From Pseudofrankia coriaricola (GTDB taxonomy: Bacteria; Actinomycetota; Actinomycetes; Frankiales; Frankiaceae), in assembly GCF_001854805.1 (NCBI RefSeq), contig NZ_MBLO01000271.1:42402-106401 (forward strand): DNA of 64,000 bases, in the 5' to 3' direction. Each line of letters begins with the position of its first letter. The stretch's first letter is position 1. Position numbers and translations under genes: made by a program. Under the pieces are notes generated by a model that was given only the letters and a program-made list of their open reading frames with translations, made no database searches and was not told where the DNA came from. Shown here piece by piece: positions 10,292 to 19,407 of the stretch.

Positions 10292-10303
10292 GTGAGCACT
10301 CAC
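10292..10303. promoter_or_regulatory. TetR-type palindrome GTGAGCACTCAC
   Basis: A perfect inverted repeat, GTGAG-CA-CTCAC, within TGAGTGAGCACTCACA. It is related to the 9687 site by a single substitution, about 600 bp away. The two flank an unrecognised open stretch, as if they were operators at either end of a lost gene or divergent pair. Confidence 0.45.
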
Positions 10304-11905
10304 AATTTTTGCCCTAGCGACACAGAGGGTGGGCGTCACGGAACCAGGCGCCTCGTTCCCACAACGCGGATTCCCCAGCGGACGCACGGCCGCGAAGGCC
10401 GGATTCCCCAGCCCGAGCACGATGTGATGGACACGGAACTGTTTATCGATGTCGATGTCAAAAAATGTACCGATGCTCATGGGACCAAATGAGGACGAAT
10501 CCCAACGAGCGGCCTGTCGAGCCCGCCCGGCTGGCGCTGCGCGGCGGAGATGGAGCTCCTCCCCCACGTCCGCCTCAGCCGGAGACGACCCGCCCCGCGC
10601 GGCCGCTGCCGCCCCCTTCCGGAGCGGAAGTCATCCGTCTCACAGCTCGGATCCCTCGCGCCTCCCGCCGCGAGGCTAGGCACGCCGACCACGCCGATGG
10701 CACCAAAGTGCCATCGACGCGCGACGGTGTTCGCCGGGGTCACAGCCCTGCGGACGTTCCGGCGCCGCGCGGAGAAGTTGCCCCGGCGGCGCGTCGCCTT
10801 GATGCTGCTGAACGCGAAGATCACAGAGGTGGAGGCAAATGCCGCACCGGTTGTCTTCAGGGTTCCTCGGGTCGACAGACGGCACGCTTGTGCCGGCGAA
10901 GGCTGGATCAGGGAGGAGAGGTGCCCGTCGGGAAAAACTCAAGGACAGGTACAGAAAATGACTTCACCGTCGAGGCGGCTTTATCGGCCCGCATCGCCGT
11001 GCGGACCGGTACCACCAGAGCCGCCGCGTCCGGCGACCGGACGGCGAACGGGCATGACGATACAAACGCCGGCGACGACCCGTCGGAAACGACGATCCGA
11101 CCAACTGATGCCCCCGAACCAAGGGCCGATCGTCATCGGCGACCAATGACCGTGTGGCCGGCACGCTGGCGGCGGCGGCGAATGACGTCATCTCGTTCAC
11201 CCACCACGGGCCGACCTCGCCAAGCACATTGCGGCCTGTTGTCATCGGCACAGCCCCCGGCGGTCTGTCCCGCCGTCTTTTCTTCTGTACTGGGATCGCG
11301 GGGCAACGTCGCGCTCTGCCCCACGATGGCCGACGGGCCGCCCGGCATCGCCTGCGCACGGCCGTTCGCGGTGAGCTCGGCCGCCTGGAACCCGGCGTGG
11401 AAGACCCGGCTCGGCGCGCACTCGACGGCGGCCACCACGTCCACGCCGGGTCGTCCGCGGCCCTGGGCATCGTCACCGATGTGATCACTCGTTCAGGCCC
11501 GCCGGTGATCTTCGACGCGTCCAGGCGGTGGACCATCCGTTGATCGCGCCGCGGGTATGCGCAAGACGAACAGAAGGGGGCACGAGACGCCGGCCCACAG
11601 ACCCACTCGTCGATCATGGGCCGGCTTCGTCAGCCGAGGGGCGGTGATCGCCGGCGGCGCACGGGAACTGGCGTCGGCTGACCGCCGAGAACCGCTCCGA
11701 AAGATCCACGGACAAGCCCGGCGCATCGAGCTGACTAACCGCCCAGATTCAGGCCCTAGCCGCCGAGACTCTGGCGGGCCGAGCTCGGCTGGATGCTGCC
11801 GACCGGTTTCGGGTGCCCACAGGAGCATGTCATGACGCCGTTTCGAAGGACCAGCCACGACGTCTCCGTGCCTCATTCACGCCGCCGGACCACGCGAATG
11901 TATTT

Positions 11906-11960
11906 TGTATACGATGACGCCACGAGTCTTCTTGACAGCGCGACAACCGGATGCTATCCA
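11906..11960 (+). promoter_or_regulatory. Candidate promoter with GTATACGA box
   Basis: TTGACA at 11932-11937 and TATCCA at 11955-11960 are separated by 17 bp, a good sigma-70 (HrdB/SigA) spacing. TGTATACGA at 11906-11914 lies just upstream and shares GTATACGAT with the box at 18779. The transcript would run toward the oxidase gene at 12259, with a leader of nearly 300 nt. No other gene lies between. Confidence 0.45.
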
Positions 11961-12258
11961 TATGTCCGGTATCGTGCGAGCCCCGGCTCGACACCGTTTC
12001 TGGCCGGTGCATACGCACCAGCTCGGCTGGCTACGCCGGGCCGCCTTCCCCCTCTTTTCACCAAACTTCTTGAGATGGTTTGCGAATAGCCGGCCATCTT
12101 TTTTCATGCCGTCATCCACCTGGTCCGGCCCGCACGATTTGGCGATGGATCCAGCACCTGGTCCAACGCTGTCGCAGCGGGGTCACCGCAGGGCGTGAGC
12201 GCCTGTCGGGGCCAGGCGCGGAGGCGGAGACCGCAACGCACGAAAATTGGAGGCGAAC

Positions 12259-13932
12259 ATGTCAGACGAGGCATCCGCGGCATCATCCGAGCCGGCATCA
12301 TCCGAGTCGGCATTACCCGAGCCGGTCAGCCCGACATCTTCCACCGGCTTCAGCCGCCGGGGGTTCATGGGCGCCGCCGCCGCGGGCGCGGGAGCGGTCG
12401 CGTTCGGCGGGCTGGTAGCCGGCGCCACGCCGGCGCGCGCGGTGACGACGACAGAGGTGACCGCACGGGCCGTCGTCGTCGGCACAGGCTTCGGCGGGGG
12501 TGTGACCGCGCTTCGGCTGGCCAAGGCCGGGGTGACCACGTTGGTCCTGGAACGCGGCCTGCGGTGGCCGACGGGCCCGAACTCGAACACCTTCGCGACC
12601 CTCGCGAACCTGGACAGCCGGTCGGCCTGGCTGTCCCCCTACGCACCGGTACCGGGCGCCCCGCCCTTCCCGCTCTGGCCGCCCTACACCGGTGTCCTCG
12701 AGGTCATCAACGGCAACGGGATGACCGTCAACTGCGGCGCCTGCGTCGGCGGCGGCTCCATCATGTACCACGGCATGACGCTGCAGCCGAACATAGTCGA
12801 GTTCGCCCGGTCCATGCCGCTGGCGACCGGCCTTTATCCCGAGCTCAACTCGAAGTGGTATCCCACCGTCGCCTCGATGCTGGGCATCTCCACCATTCCC
12901 GACGACATTCTCAACGCAAGCCCGTACGCCTCCTCCCGGATCTTCCTGGACGTCGCCCCCAAGGCGGGCCTCCAGACGTTCCGCGTGCCGCTGCCGGTCG
13001 ACTGGAACTTCGTGCGCGGGGAGCTGGGCGGCCAGTACAACGCCGCCTACACCAACAGCGACATCGCCTTTGGCGTCAACAACGGCGGGAAGCACTCGAT
13101 CGATGTCACCTACCTCGCCGCCGCGGAGGCGACGGGCAAGGTGCAGGTGCAGACGCTCCACGTCGTCCGTGACATCAAACTGGGCGCCAACAAGAAATGG
13201 GTGCTGTCGGTCGACCGCATCGACACCGCCGGGGTCGTCCAGGAGCACAAGAACATTACTGCGAGCGCGGTGTTCCTCAACGCCGGCTCGCCGGGAACGA
13301 CGCGGCTGCTGGTCAAGGCGAAGGGCAAGAACCTCATCCCGAACCTGCCGGACGCGGTCGGCACCCAGTGGGGGAACAACGGCGACCGCATCTACACCTG
13401 GATCGGCATGAACGACGACCCGGGCACGACGCAGGGCGGCCCGGCCGCCGTCGGCGGCACCGACCCCTTCAGCGCGATCCCGCTGCGGATCATCCACGCC
13501 GGCGCACCTCCGGCGGCCCTCGCCGGCCAGCGGCTGATGACCCTGGTCGGCTTCGGCATCGTCCCCGGGTCCGGCACCTGGGCCTACGACTCGACCACGG
13601 ACGACGCCAAGCTGACCTGGCCCACCAACGCCGACGCCGCGCTCCAGACGTTGATCCGCAACAAGGTGAACGCCATCGCCCAGGCCGGCGGCGGCACCAT
13701 GGTCGACACCAACGCGACCCAGGCGTCGACGTGGCACGCTCTCGGTGGCGTTCCCATGGGATCGGCGGTCGACCTCTATGGCCGCGTTCTCGGGCAGAGC
13801 GGCCTCTATGTCCTCGACGGTGCCCGCATACCGGGCTCCACCGGCGCCTGCAACCCGTCCATGACCATCGCGGCCCTCGCCGAGCACAGCATGGCAAGGA
13901 TCGTCAGTCAGGACATCGGGCAGGTCTTCTAG
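12259..13932 (+). CDS. Cholesterol-oxidase-like GMC oxidoreductase, Tat-exported
   Basis: A 557-aa flavoenzyme of the glucose-methanol-choline family, closest in pattern to class I cholesterol oxidases (oxidation and isomerisation of 3-hydroxysteroids to 3-keto-4-ene products, with H2O2 release). A twin-arginine leader (SRRGFMGAAAAGAGA, RR at ~32-33) ending near ATPARA predicts export. The FAD-binding GTGFGGG lies at ~75, the GACVGGGSIMYHG segment at ~160, and the catalytic-region HALGG at ~493 followed by GLYVLDGARIPGSTGACNP. The start is the ATG at 12259, because TTGGAGG lies 5 nt upstream; the TTG at 12247 overlaps that ribosome binding site. It stands alone, with no downstream partner on its strand. 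Substrate specificity for sterol is inference; other bulky alcohols are possible. Confidence 0.85.
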   Translation: MSDEASAASSEPASSESALPEPVSPTSSTGFSRRGFMGAAAAGAGAVAFGGLVAGATPARAVTTTEVTARAVVVGTGFGGGVTALRLAKAGVTTLVLERGLRWPTGPNSNTFATLANLDSRSAWLSPYAPVPGAPPFPLWPPYTGVLEVINGNGMTVNCGACVGGGSIMYHGMTLQPNIVEFARSMPLATGLYPELNSKWYPTVASMLGISTIPDDILNASPYASSRIFLDVAPKAGLQTFRVPLPVDWNFVRGELGGQYNAAYTNSDIAFGVNNGGKHSIDVTYLAAAEATGKVQVQTLHVVRDIKLGANKKWVLSVDRIDTAGVVQEHKNITASAVFLNAGSPGTTRLLVKAKGKNLIPNLPDAVGTQWGNNGDRIYTWIGMNDDPGTTQGGPAAVGGTDPFSAIPLRIIHAGAPPAALAGQRLMTLVGFGIVPGSGTWAYDSTTDDAKLTWPTNADAALQTLIRNKVNAIAQAGGGTMVDTNATQASTWHALGGVPMGSAVDLYGRVLGQSGLYVLDGARIPGSTGACNPSMTIAALAEHSMARIVSQDIGQVF

Positions 13933-14568
13933 ATATCGGGAGGGTCCTCTGAGCGCCGCGACTGGTGCCCGGCCGAGGGCCGATATGAGCGGCGTTCCTC
14001 GGGTGGGTTCCGCTCCGACCGGCCGACGCCACGCGCCGCGCCGCCATCACGGCCCCTCGACCGTTCCCGGGCCGGCGTGATCACCGCGGCGCGCCGGTTC
14101 CCCGGGCGGCGACTGCCCGCCCGCGGAACCGGCGCGTCGCGGCCCGGCCGCACCGGTCGCCCGCCAGAGCGGCGATGACGCACGGGATCGACCGACGGGA
14201 CGACGCACGGAGTGTCGCCGCGGTCCACGAGGAAGATTATTGGTCACTATAGGTCGAGAGTCCGACCCCGGAGGGTGGCGCGATCGGAGGAACCGCCGAG
14301 CCTCGCGGTGGCGTGGACCGCGCCCGTCCTGATCGCGGCTTGCCGTCTGGTCCACGGCGGCCGGAAGCGACGTGCCGCGGTGTCCGGTGGTCGGGTGGTC
14401 GGGAATTACCGCCCGGCCGGGTTGACGGCGGGCGCCGCCGGAAGGTGCGCAGACACGTGGGCACAGCCATCCGGAACAGCATGAGCCGAACGGGCTCGTG
14501 GGCGGGGACCGGTTAGGCCGGGTCAAGGCGGGGAACGCCGCGTCGTGAGGGCGTCGGGGGGATCTGTT
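13933..14568. other. Intergenic, no gene seen
   Basis: About 640 bp between the oxidase and the EAL gene. No frame has a recognisable domain, and no clear hairpin-plus-T terminator or promoter pair is visible. A small AT-rich patch (TTATTGGTCACTATAGG, near 14237) is the only compositional break and could hold the promoter of the downstream gene. Confidence 0.4.
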
Positions 14569-15789
14569 ATGTCCGAGACCGACATTTGCGGGCGCGCGCT
14601 GCGTAGCCCTCGCAAAGCCGCCCTCGACCCGGAGGAGGTGGTGTCCTGGCTGCTGTCGCTGGCTCGCCGCCATTTGATGATGGAACTGTCCTGGTTGTCC
14701 CGGTTGACCCCGGAGCTGCAGATCATCGAGGCTCTGCACGGCGATGCGGAGTCCTTCGGGATCGGCCCCGGGACCACCACCTGCTACGCCGACTCCTACT
14801 GCTCGCGGGTCCTGGACGGACGCCTCCCACCGGTCATCCCCAACGCGCGGGCGGACGAGCGGACCGCTCCCCTCGTGCTGACCCACCGGTGGGGCATCGG
14901 GGCCTACATCGGCGCTCCGGTGGTGCTCGACGACGGACGCCTCCACGGCATGCTGTGCTGCCTGAGCCACGACGCCAGGCCGGGGCTCTCCAGCCGTGAC
15001 GCGCGTTTCCTGGCCCTGCTGGCCGAGGTACTCGCCCGGTTCATCTCCCATCTCGCTCACGAGCGCGAGGACCGTGACCTGCTGGTCCAGCGGATCACGT
15101 CGGTGATCCACGAACGCCCGACCATGATCTTCCAGCCGGTCGTCGCCATCCGAACCCGGCAGATAATCGGCGCGGAGGCGTTGGCGCGCTTCCCCCCGGG
15201 ATCCGGCGGTCCGGAGGCGTGGTTCACCGCCGCTGCCTCGGTCGGCCTGCGCGCCGACCTTGAGCTCGCCGCGATCGCGAACGCGCTCGCCGTGCTGCCC
15301 CTCCTGCCGAACCACCTGTGGCTGTCGGTGAACGCGTCCCCGACGGTGGTCGCCTGCGGCCGAATCCGCGACGCCGTGGCCGAGGTGGCGACCGGCCGGG
15401 TCGTCATCGAGGTCACCGAGCATGAGTGCATCGAGGACTACGAGGCGATGCGCGCCGCGCTCGACGACCTGCGACAGCGAGGAGCGCGGATCGCGGTCGA
15501 CGACGTCGGTGTCGCCAACGCCGATCTGAACCGGCTGCTGCAGCTGACACCGGACATCCTCAAGATGGACCGGGAGCTGACCTGGAGGATCGACGCGGAC
15601 CCTGCCCGCCAGGCTCTCGTCGCCGCCCTGGTCAGGTTCGCCAGCGAGATCGACGCCCAGGTCCTGGCCGAGGGAGTGGAGACCGCGGCCGAACTCGCCG
15701 TTCTCGCCGACATCGGCGTCGACCATGCCCAAGGCTTCTACCTTGGCTATCCGGGGCCGCTGCCACTTCCGAAGCACTGCGCCGCCTGA
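14569..15789 (+). CDS. GAF-EAL protein, putative c-di-GMP phosphodiesterase
   Basis: A 406-aa cytoplasmic protein. Residues ~25-165 form a GAF-like sensor domain; ~180-405 form an EAL domain. Visible catalytic and metal-binding positions are GAEALARF, SVNASP, EVTEHE, AVDDVG, ILKMD, AEGVET and AQGFYLGYP, so the core residues for c-di-GMP hydrolysis are present. The loop-6 stretch that is usually DDFGTGYSSL reads DDVGVANADL, which may lower or abolish catalysis. No GGDEF domain is fused. The ATG at 14569 has GGGGGG at 7-nt spacing and is preferred over the GTG at 14545. The gene stands alone; an 18-bp tandem repeat begins two bases after its stop. Confidence 0.85.
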   Translation: MSETDICGRALRSPRKAALDPEEVVSWLLSLARRHLMMELSWLSRLTPELQIIEALHGDAESFGIGPGTTTCYADSYCSRVLDGRLPPVIPNARADERTAPLVLTHRWGIGAYIGAPVVLDDGRLHGMLCCLSHDARPGLSSRDARFLALLAEVLARFISHLAHEREDRDLLVQRITSVIHERPTMIFQPVVAIRTRQIIGAEALARFPPGSGGPEAWFTAAASVGLRADLELAAIANALAVLPLLPNHLWLSVNASPTVVACGRIRDAVAEVATGRVVIEVTEHECIEDYEAMRAALDDLRQRGARIAVDDVGVANADLNRLLQLTPDILKMDRELTWRIDADPARQALVAALVRFASEIDAQVLAEGVETAAELAVLADIGVDHAQGFYLGYPGPLPLPKHCAA

Positions 15790-15791
15790 GT

Positions 15792-15889
15792 ACCGCGCCT
15801 CAGTCGAGCACCGCGCCTCAGTCGAGCACCGCGCCTCAGTCGAGCACGGTGCGTCAGTCGAGCACGGTGCGTCAGTCGAGCACCGCGCC
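15792..15889. repeat. 18-bp tandem repeat, five units plus a partial
   Basis: Units of ACCGCGCCTCAGTCGAGC start at 15792, 15810 and 15828. Two variant units (ACGGTGCGTCAGTCGAGC) start at 15846 and 15864, and a partial unit starts at 15882. The array lies in the gap between the convergent EAL gene and permease. Equal spacing and grouped variants indicate slippage growth. Spacers are absent, so it is not a CRISPR. Confidence 0.9.
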
Positions 15890-15939
15890 GCCGGCGGGGC
15901 GCGCCCGGGTCAGTCGCGCGTGCCCCGCCGCCGGCCAGA

Positions 15940-17595
15940 TCAGCTCGCGGCGGCCGGCACCTCCGCCGCGGGGGCAGCCTCGCTGTCCTTGTCCTTCTTC
16001 CCGGTCTGCTGGGGCACCCCGTGGATGCGCTCCAGCTCGATCTCGTCGGCGTCCGGCACGCGCGGCGCCGGCTTCGTCAGGGCGAAGGCGACGCAGATGC
16101 CGGCCAGGAGCAGGTAGCCCAGGGCGACCTGGCCGTTGGCGTTCCACTCGACCTTCTCGCCATGGATCAGGCCGATGAACGACAGCACCGATCCCACCGC
16201 CGCGAAGACCGCCGCCGAGACAAACCGTTTGTCGATGATGAAGGCGACGACCGAGCCCAGCACCAGGCCGGCTAGGATCGCCCCCTGCCCGAAGATCATC
16301 AATCCGTGGTAGACAACCCCAGCCTGGTTGATCTTGTCGTAACCCACCTCGGTCGCGCTGGTACCGGCGGCCGCCAACGCGTTGTCCATCAGACCGACCG
16401 CCCACGACGCGATGTTGGGCAGGAGGGCCGCGACCACCGCCGCCGCGTGCGCCCGGGGCGAGACCTGGAACGCCTGGGCACCGATCAACAGGCCGATGTA
16501 GAGCAGGATCGGCACGATCGCCGGCAGCGGCAGGATCGCGCCCAGGAGGCTGAACAGGCTGAAGAAACACAGGATCGCGATCATCACGCCGGTGGCCAGC
16601 GAGTAGCCGGTGCGGCCGCCGGCGCCCTTCCAGCCCGGGTGGCCGATGTAGACGGCGGGCGGGAACGGCGAGCCCAGGCAGGAGCCGACCACGGCGCCGA
16701 AGCCGTCAGCCAGCAGGACCGCGCGCAGGTTGTAGTTGTCACCGGCCGAGGCGGCGCTCTCCACGTTGGTCATGGCCTCGGTGAAGTTGTAGACGCCGAG
16801 GGGGATGGCCGTCGCGAGCAGCGGGGAGAGATCCTTCAGCCCGGAGAAGAGCATGTCGAACCGGAAGTCGGGTACGGCCAGCGCGATGTCCTTCGCCGCG
16901 GAGGTCACGTCCGGGGTGTGCATGAAGCCGCCGATCCAGCCGATCGCCGTCCCCACCAGCAGCGCGACCGCCCCGATCGGCAGGTTCCAGGGCAGCTTGA
17001 TGTCGGTGAGCAGGCCGACGATGAGCAGGGCGAAGACCGGCAGCGAGATCCAGGCCGCCTCCCACATCTGCCCGGCAGGCCGCATCGAGATGAACGCGAC
17101 CGAGATGCCGGCCAGGGTGCCCAGCATGGCCGCCCGGGGCGCGTAGCGGCGGATCGTCGGCCCGACGAACGCGCCGAGCATGACGATCACACCGATGATG
17201 AAGGCCCACGCCATGCCGGCTTCCCACGCCTTGAGCGGGTCCTTCGTCTTGAGGTAGATCGGCAGCATGATGACGAACGTGACGATGAACATGTGCGGCA
17301 CGCTGGGGCCGTAGGGCATCGCCGTGACGTCCGACCGGCCTTCTTTCGCCGCGAGCCGGCGGGCCAGGTAGGTGTAGTACAGGTTGCCGAGGATCAGTGC
17401 GATCCCGAGCGCGGGCAGAATCGTGCCGAGCACGTCGCCCTTGGGAATTGCGACGACGCCGATGCACAGCCCGGTCAGCACCAGGACGTTGACCAGCACG
17501 TTGATGCCGAGCCCGAAGAACGCGTTGAGGTCCCCCCGGACCCACAGTGGCGGACCGGCGGTGGCTGTGCCGCCCGTCCCTGGAAACTTCACCAT
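15940..17595 (-). CDS. NCS2/AzgA-like permease (nucleobase or ureide uptake)
   Basis: A 551-aa integral membrane protein with about 12-14 hydrophobic helices, of the xanthine/uracil/adenine permease type. It has SDVTAMPYGPSVPH near the N-terminus, as in NCS2 proteins, and AMTNVESAASAGDNYN in the middle. The C-terminal ~50 residues form a charged cytoplasmic tail. The start is the ATG at 17595, with GAGGAG 6 nt upstream, rather than the GTG at 17622. It lies 190 bp downstream of, and in line with, the cysteine hydrolase gene, so one transcript is likely. With that neighbour, the most plausible cargo is a small urea-like or nucleobase-derived nitrogen compound (inference). Confidence 0.8.
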   Translation of the reverse strand: MVKFPGTGGTATAGPPLWVRGDLNAFFGLGINVLVNVLVLTGLCIGVVAIPKGDVLGTILPALGIALILGNLYYTYLARRLAAKEGRSDVTAMPYGPSVPHMFIVTFVIMLPIYLKTKDPLKAWEAGMAWAFIIGVIVMLGAFVGPTIRRYAPRAAMLGTLAGISVAFISMRPAGQMWEAAWISLPVFALLIVGLLTDIKLPWNLPIGAVALLVGTAIGWIGGFMHTPDVTSAAKDIALAVPDFRFDMLFSGLKDLSPLLATAIPLGVYNFTEAMTNVESAASAGDNYNLRAVLLADGFGAVVGSCLGSPFPPAVYIGHPGWKGAGGRTGYSLATGVMIAILCFFSLFSLLGAILPLPAIVPILLYIGLLIGAQAFQVSPRAHAAAVVAALLPNIASWAVGLMDNALAAAGTSATEVGYDKINQAGVVYHGLMIFGQGAILAGLVLGSVVAFIIDKRFVSAAVFAAVGSVLSFIGLIHGEKVEWNANGQVALGYLLLAGICVAFALTKPAPRVPDADEIELERIHGVPQQTGKKDKDSEAAPAAEVPAAAS

Positions 17596-17785
17596 GACAG
17601 ACTCCTCAATGACGGTGGGCACAGCCGCGGCGCGGCTGCCCGGGTGCCGGCCTCAAAGGCGGGCTGGTCGTGGTCCGTCCGGCATGCGGCGGCCGGATTC
17701 CTGCGTTACCGGCCGGTGCTGACCGGCCGGTCCTTACCTCACTGGCCGCCGGTCACCCGACGGCCCGGTGGCGGTCCGGCGGCGG

Positions 17786-18487
17786 TCACTGGGCGGCCGA
17801 CGCCGCCGAGAGGGGCGCGAGCGCGTCGATGAACGCGACCGACGGCGCGACCCAGCCGAAGATGCCGCCCTGGGCGGCGATCATCTCGAGGGCGACCCGC
17901 TGGAACTCCGGGAAGTAGCTGCCGACGCAGTCGGACAGGACCAGGCACTCGTAGCCGCGGTCGTTGGCCTCCCGGACCGTCGTGTGTACGCACACCTCGG
18001 TCGTGACCCCGGTGACGACGAGGCTCCTTATGCCCTTCTCCGCCAGGATGTCGCCGAACGACGTGGCGTAGAAGGCGCCCTTGCCGGGCTTGTCGATGAC
18101 GATCTCGCCCTCGATCGGCGCGAGCTCGTCGATGATGTCCTGGCCGTACTCGCCGCGAATGAGAATTCGCCCCTTCGGGCCCACGTCGCCGATTTTCAGG
18201 GTCGCGTTACCCCGGTTCAGCTTGGCCGGGGGAAGGTCCGAGAGGTCCGGCTGGTGGCCTTCCCGGGTGTGGATGACGGTCAGGCCGGCGGCGCGGGCCG
18301 CGGCGAAAACCGCCGTGAGCGGCTCGATGGTGCTCCGCAGCTGGGACACGTCGTTGCCGAGGCTTTCGCCGAAACCGCCCGGCTCCATGAAGTCGCGCTG
18401 CATGTCGATGACGACGAGGGCCGTCGTGGCTGGGTCGAAGGTGAAGTCGTATGGACGGGCCGGGACGGTGAGTTGTGCGCTCGTCAT
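17786..18487 (-). CDS. Isochorismatase-family cysteine hydrolase, biuret-hydrolase-like
   Basis: A 233-aa hydrolase with the catalytic triad of the family: Asp in [11 protein letters not shown], Lys in [11 protein letters not shown] and Cys in [11 protein letters not shown]. The [11 protein letters not shown] and [22 protein letters not shown] stretch is typical of proteins annotated as biuret amidohydrolases, which open the N-C-N bond to give ammonia. The start is taken at the ATG at 18487 ([14 protein letters not shown]), with AGGA 8 nt upstream. The longer frame to 18901 has no family resemblance. The downstream permease suggests import followed by hydrolysis of a nitrogen-rich ureide. Other amidase activities of the family (N-carbamoylsarcosine, ureidoacrylate) remain possible. 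Confidence 0.8.
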   Translation of the reverse strand: MTSAQLTVPARPYDFTFDPATTALVVIDMQRDFMEPGGFGESLGNDVSQLRSTIEPLTAVFAAARAAGLTVIHTREGHQPDLSDLPPAKLNRGNATLKIGDVGPKGRILIRGEYGQDIIDELAPIEGEIVIDKPGKGAFYATSFGDILAEKGIRSLVVTGVTTEVCVHTTVREANDRGYECLVLSDCVGSYFPEFQRVALEMIAAQGGIFGWVAPSVAFIDALAPLSAASAAQ

Positions 18488-18777
18488 GCCAGGGGTCCTG
18501 TCGTCGGCGGAGACGGGGACGGGGACGGGGACGGTCTGCGGTGACCCGGAGAAACCGAACTGGCCAGCGCGCCCGTCGGCGCACCTCGCGGATCGCCGGG
18601 CGGACGGGGGTCTGCGCCGGGACAGGGGCGAGCCGGCCGGCACGGCCGGATTCGGGTCTTCTACGTGCGGTTTGGCTGGGATTTGGGGCTGGATACCCCG
18701 GGCGCTAGCTGCCTTCGACGACTGTCGGGCCGTCCGGTTTCGGGCCGCGTGTCCCTGTGTAACGCAGCAGTAAATGA
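18488..18777. other. Leader region of the hydrolase-permease unit
   Basis: About 290 bp upstream of the hydrolase start with no recognised gene. The frame continuing from the hydrolase is open but unrelated to the family and rich in Pro/Arg/Val-Pro repeats (PVPVPV, from a GGGGAC repeat near 18510-18530). I read it as an untranslated leader. Confidence 0.4.
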
Positions 18778-18808
18778 CGTATACGATTTCGTATCCGGCG
18801 TCGTATAC
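18778..18808. promoter_or_regulatory. Repeated CGTATAC boxes, GntR-like operator
   Basis: CGTATACG at 18778-18785, CGTAT at 18790 and TCGTATAC at 18801-18808. This is a set of half-palindromes with 24 bp between the outer copies. GTATACGA-type palindromes are usual for FadR/VanR-group GntR regulators. The site lies upstream of the minus-strand hydrolase-permease unit and just before a decayed gene on the plus strand. GTATACGAT also occurs at 11907. Confidence 0.5.
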
Positions 18809-18905
18809 AGATCCGGGCGAGGCGGCGCCGGCGACGCGGAGTAGCCAGCCGTCGGCCGGATCGACCGGATCGACCGGATCGGACGCTGCCGCTATCAGCA
18901 CCCAT

Positions 18906-19200
18906 GCGCGCCGGGACGGCGACCTCTACCTGGTCGACGGCGTCAGGCAGCTCATATCCGGCGTCGGGGCGTCCGGTCGGGGTGTCCGACGTCGCGGCGC
19001 TGGCCTGCCTGCGTCACCCCGACCTGGCCGAGGCCATCCGGGCGCGGATCATCGATGCAGATCATCGACAAGGACCGCTCGCCGCGCTGGTCGCCGCCCA
19101 CGCTCGCGGACGTCGGCGCCGTCCTCGTCACGGAGTTCTTCGCCGTCCCCCCGCGACGGCGACCTCATCTCGACCTGGACCGAGGCCTGGCCCGGACCCG
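18906..19200 (+). pseudogene. Frameshifted C-terminal remnant of a crotonase-superfamily gene
   Basis: Reading across three frames recovers a crotonase-type C-terminus: [17 protein letters not shown] in one frame, VSDVAALACLRHPDLAEAIRARIID in the next, and QIIDKDRSPRWSPPTLADV in the third. The IIDKDRxPRWSP motif is characteristic of the enoyl-CoA hydratase/3-hydroxyisobutyryl-CoA hydrolase group. The second frameshift coincides with a duplication: GATCATCGA at 19047-19055 and 19060-19068, 13 bp apart. The N-terminal two thirds, with the oxyanion-hole residues, are missing. No function is expected. Confidence 0.75.
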
Positions 19201-19407
19201 CCGGAAGCCGGCCCGATGACCGCGCCCGCGCTCGCCGGTAACAAGGACGACGCCTAGTGCCTGTCCCCGCCCCTGCTCACGTTCGCCCACCGGCACGCGG
19301 CTGGCAGATCACCACGCCCGTGTCGTCGCGGTCGCGAATCCGGCCAGATCGCGACCCCGGCGACACGCCTGCGGCGATCATGAATGTTCGCGGCGTCTCG
19401 CCGCGCG

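Larger units (their letters stand above)
8771..11904. other. Long stretch without a recognisable gene
   Basis: About 3.1 kb in which no frame on either strand gives a protein I recognise. Open frames exist (for example 9711-10295 plus, 9798-10250 minus) but are arginine/proline-rich or low in conserved motifs, as expected from chance opening in GC-rich DNA. The plus ORF at 9711 has a GAGGAG just upstream and a TetR-type palindrome before it, so it may be the corpse of a former gene. Two related palindromes inside this stretch are listed separately. Confidence 0.5.

Noticed and set aside
9711..10295. A 194-codon plus ORF with GAGGAG upstream
   Set aside because: Composition is Arg/Pro/His-rich, with no conserved motif; kept only as a possible relic.
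14047..15777. A 576-codon minus frame over the GAF-EAL gene
   Set aside because: Antisense shadow; the plus strand carries all EAL residues.
15792..15889. CRISPR array
   Set aside because: Units are contiguous without spacers, and no cas genes are present.
17786..18901. 371-residue version of the cysteine hydrolase
   Set aside because: The first ~138 residues are unrelated to the family, and the ATG at 18487 has its own ribosome binding site.
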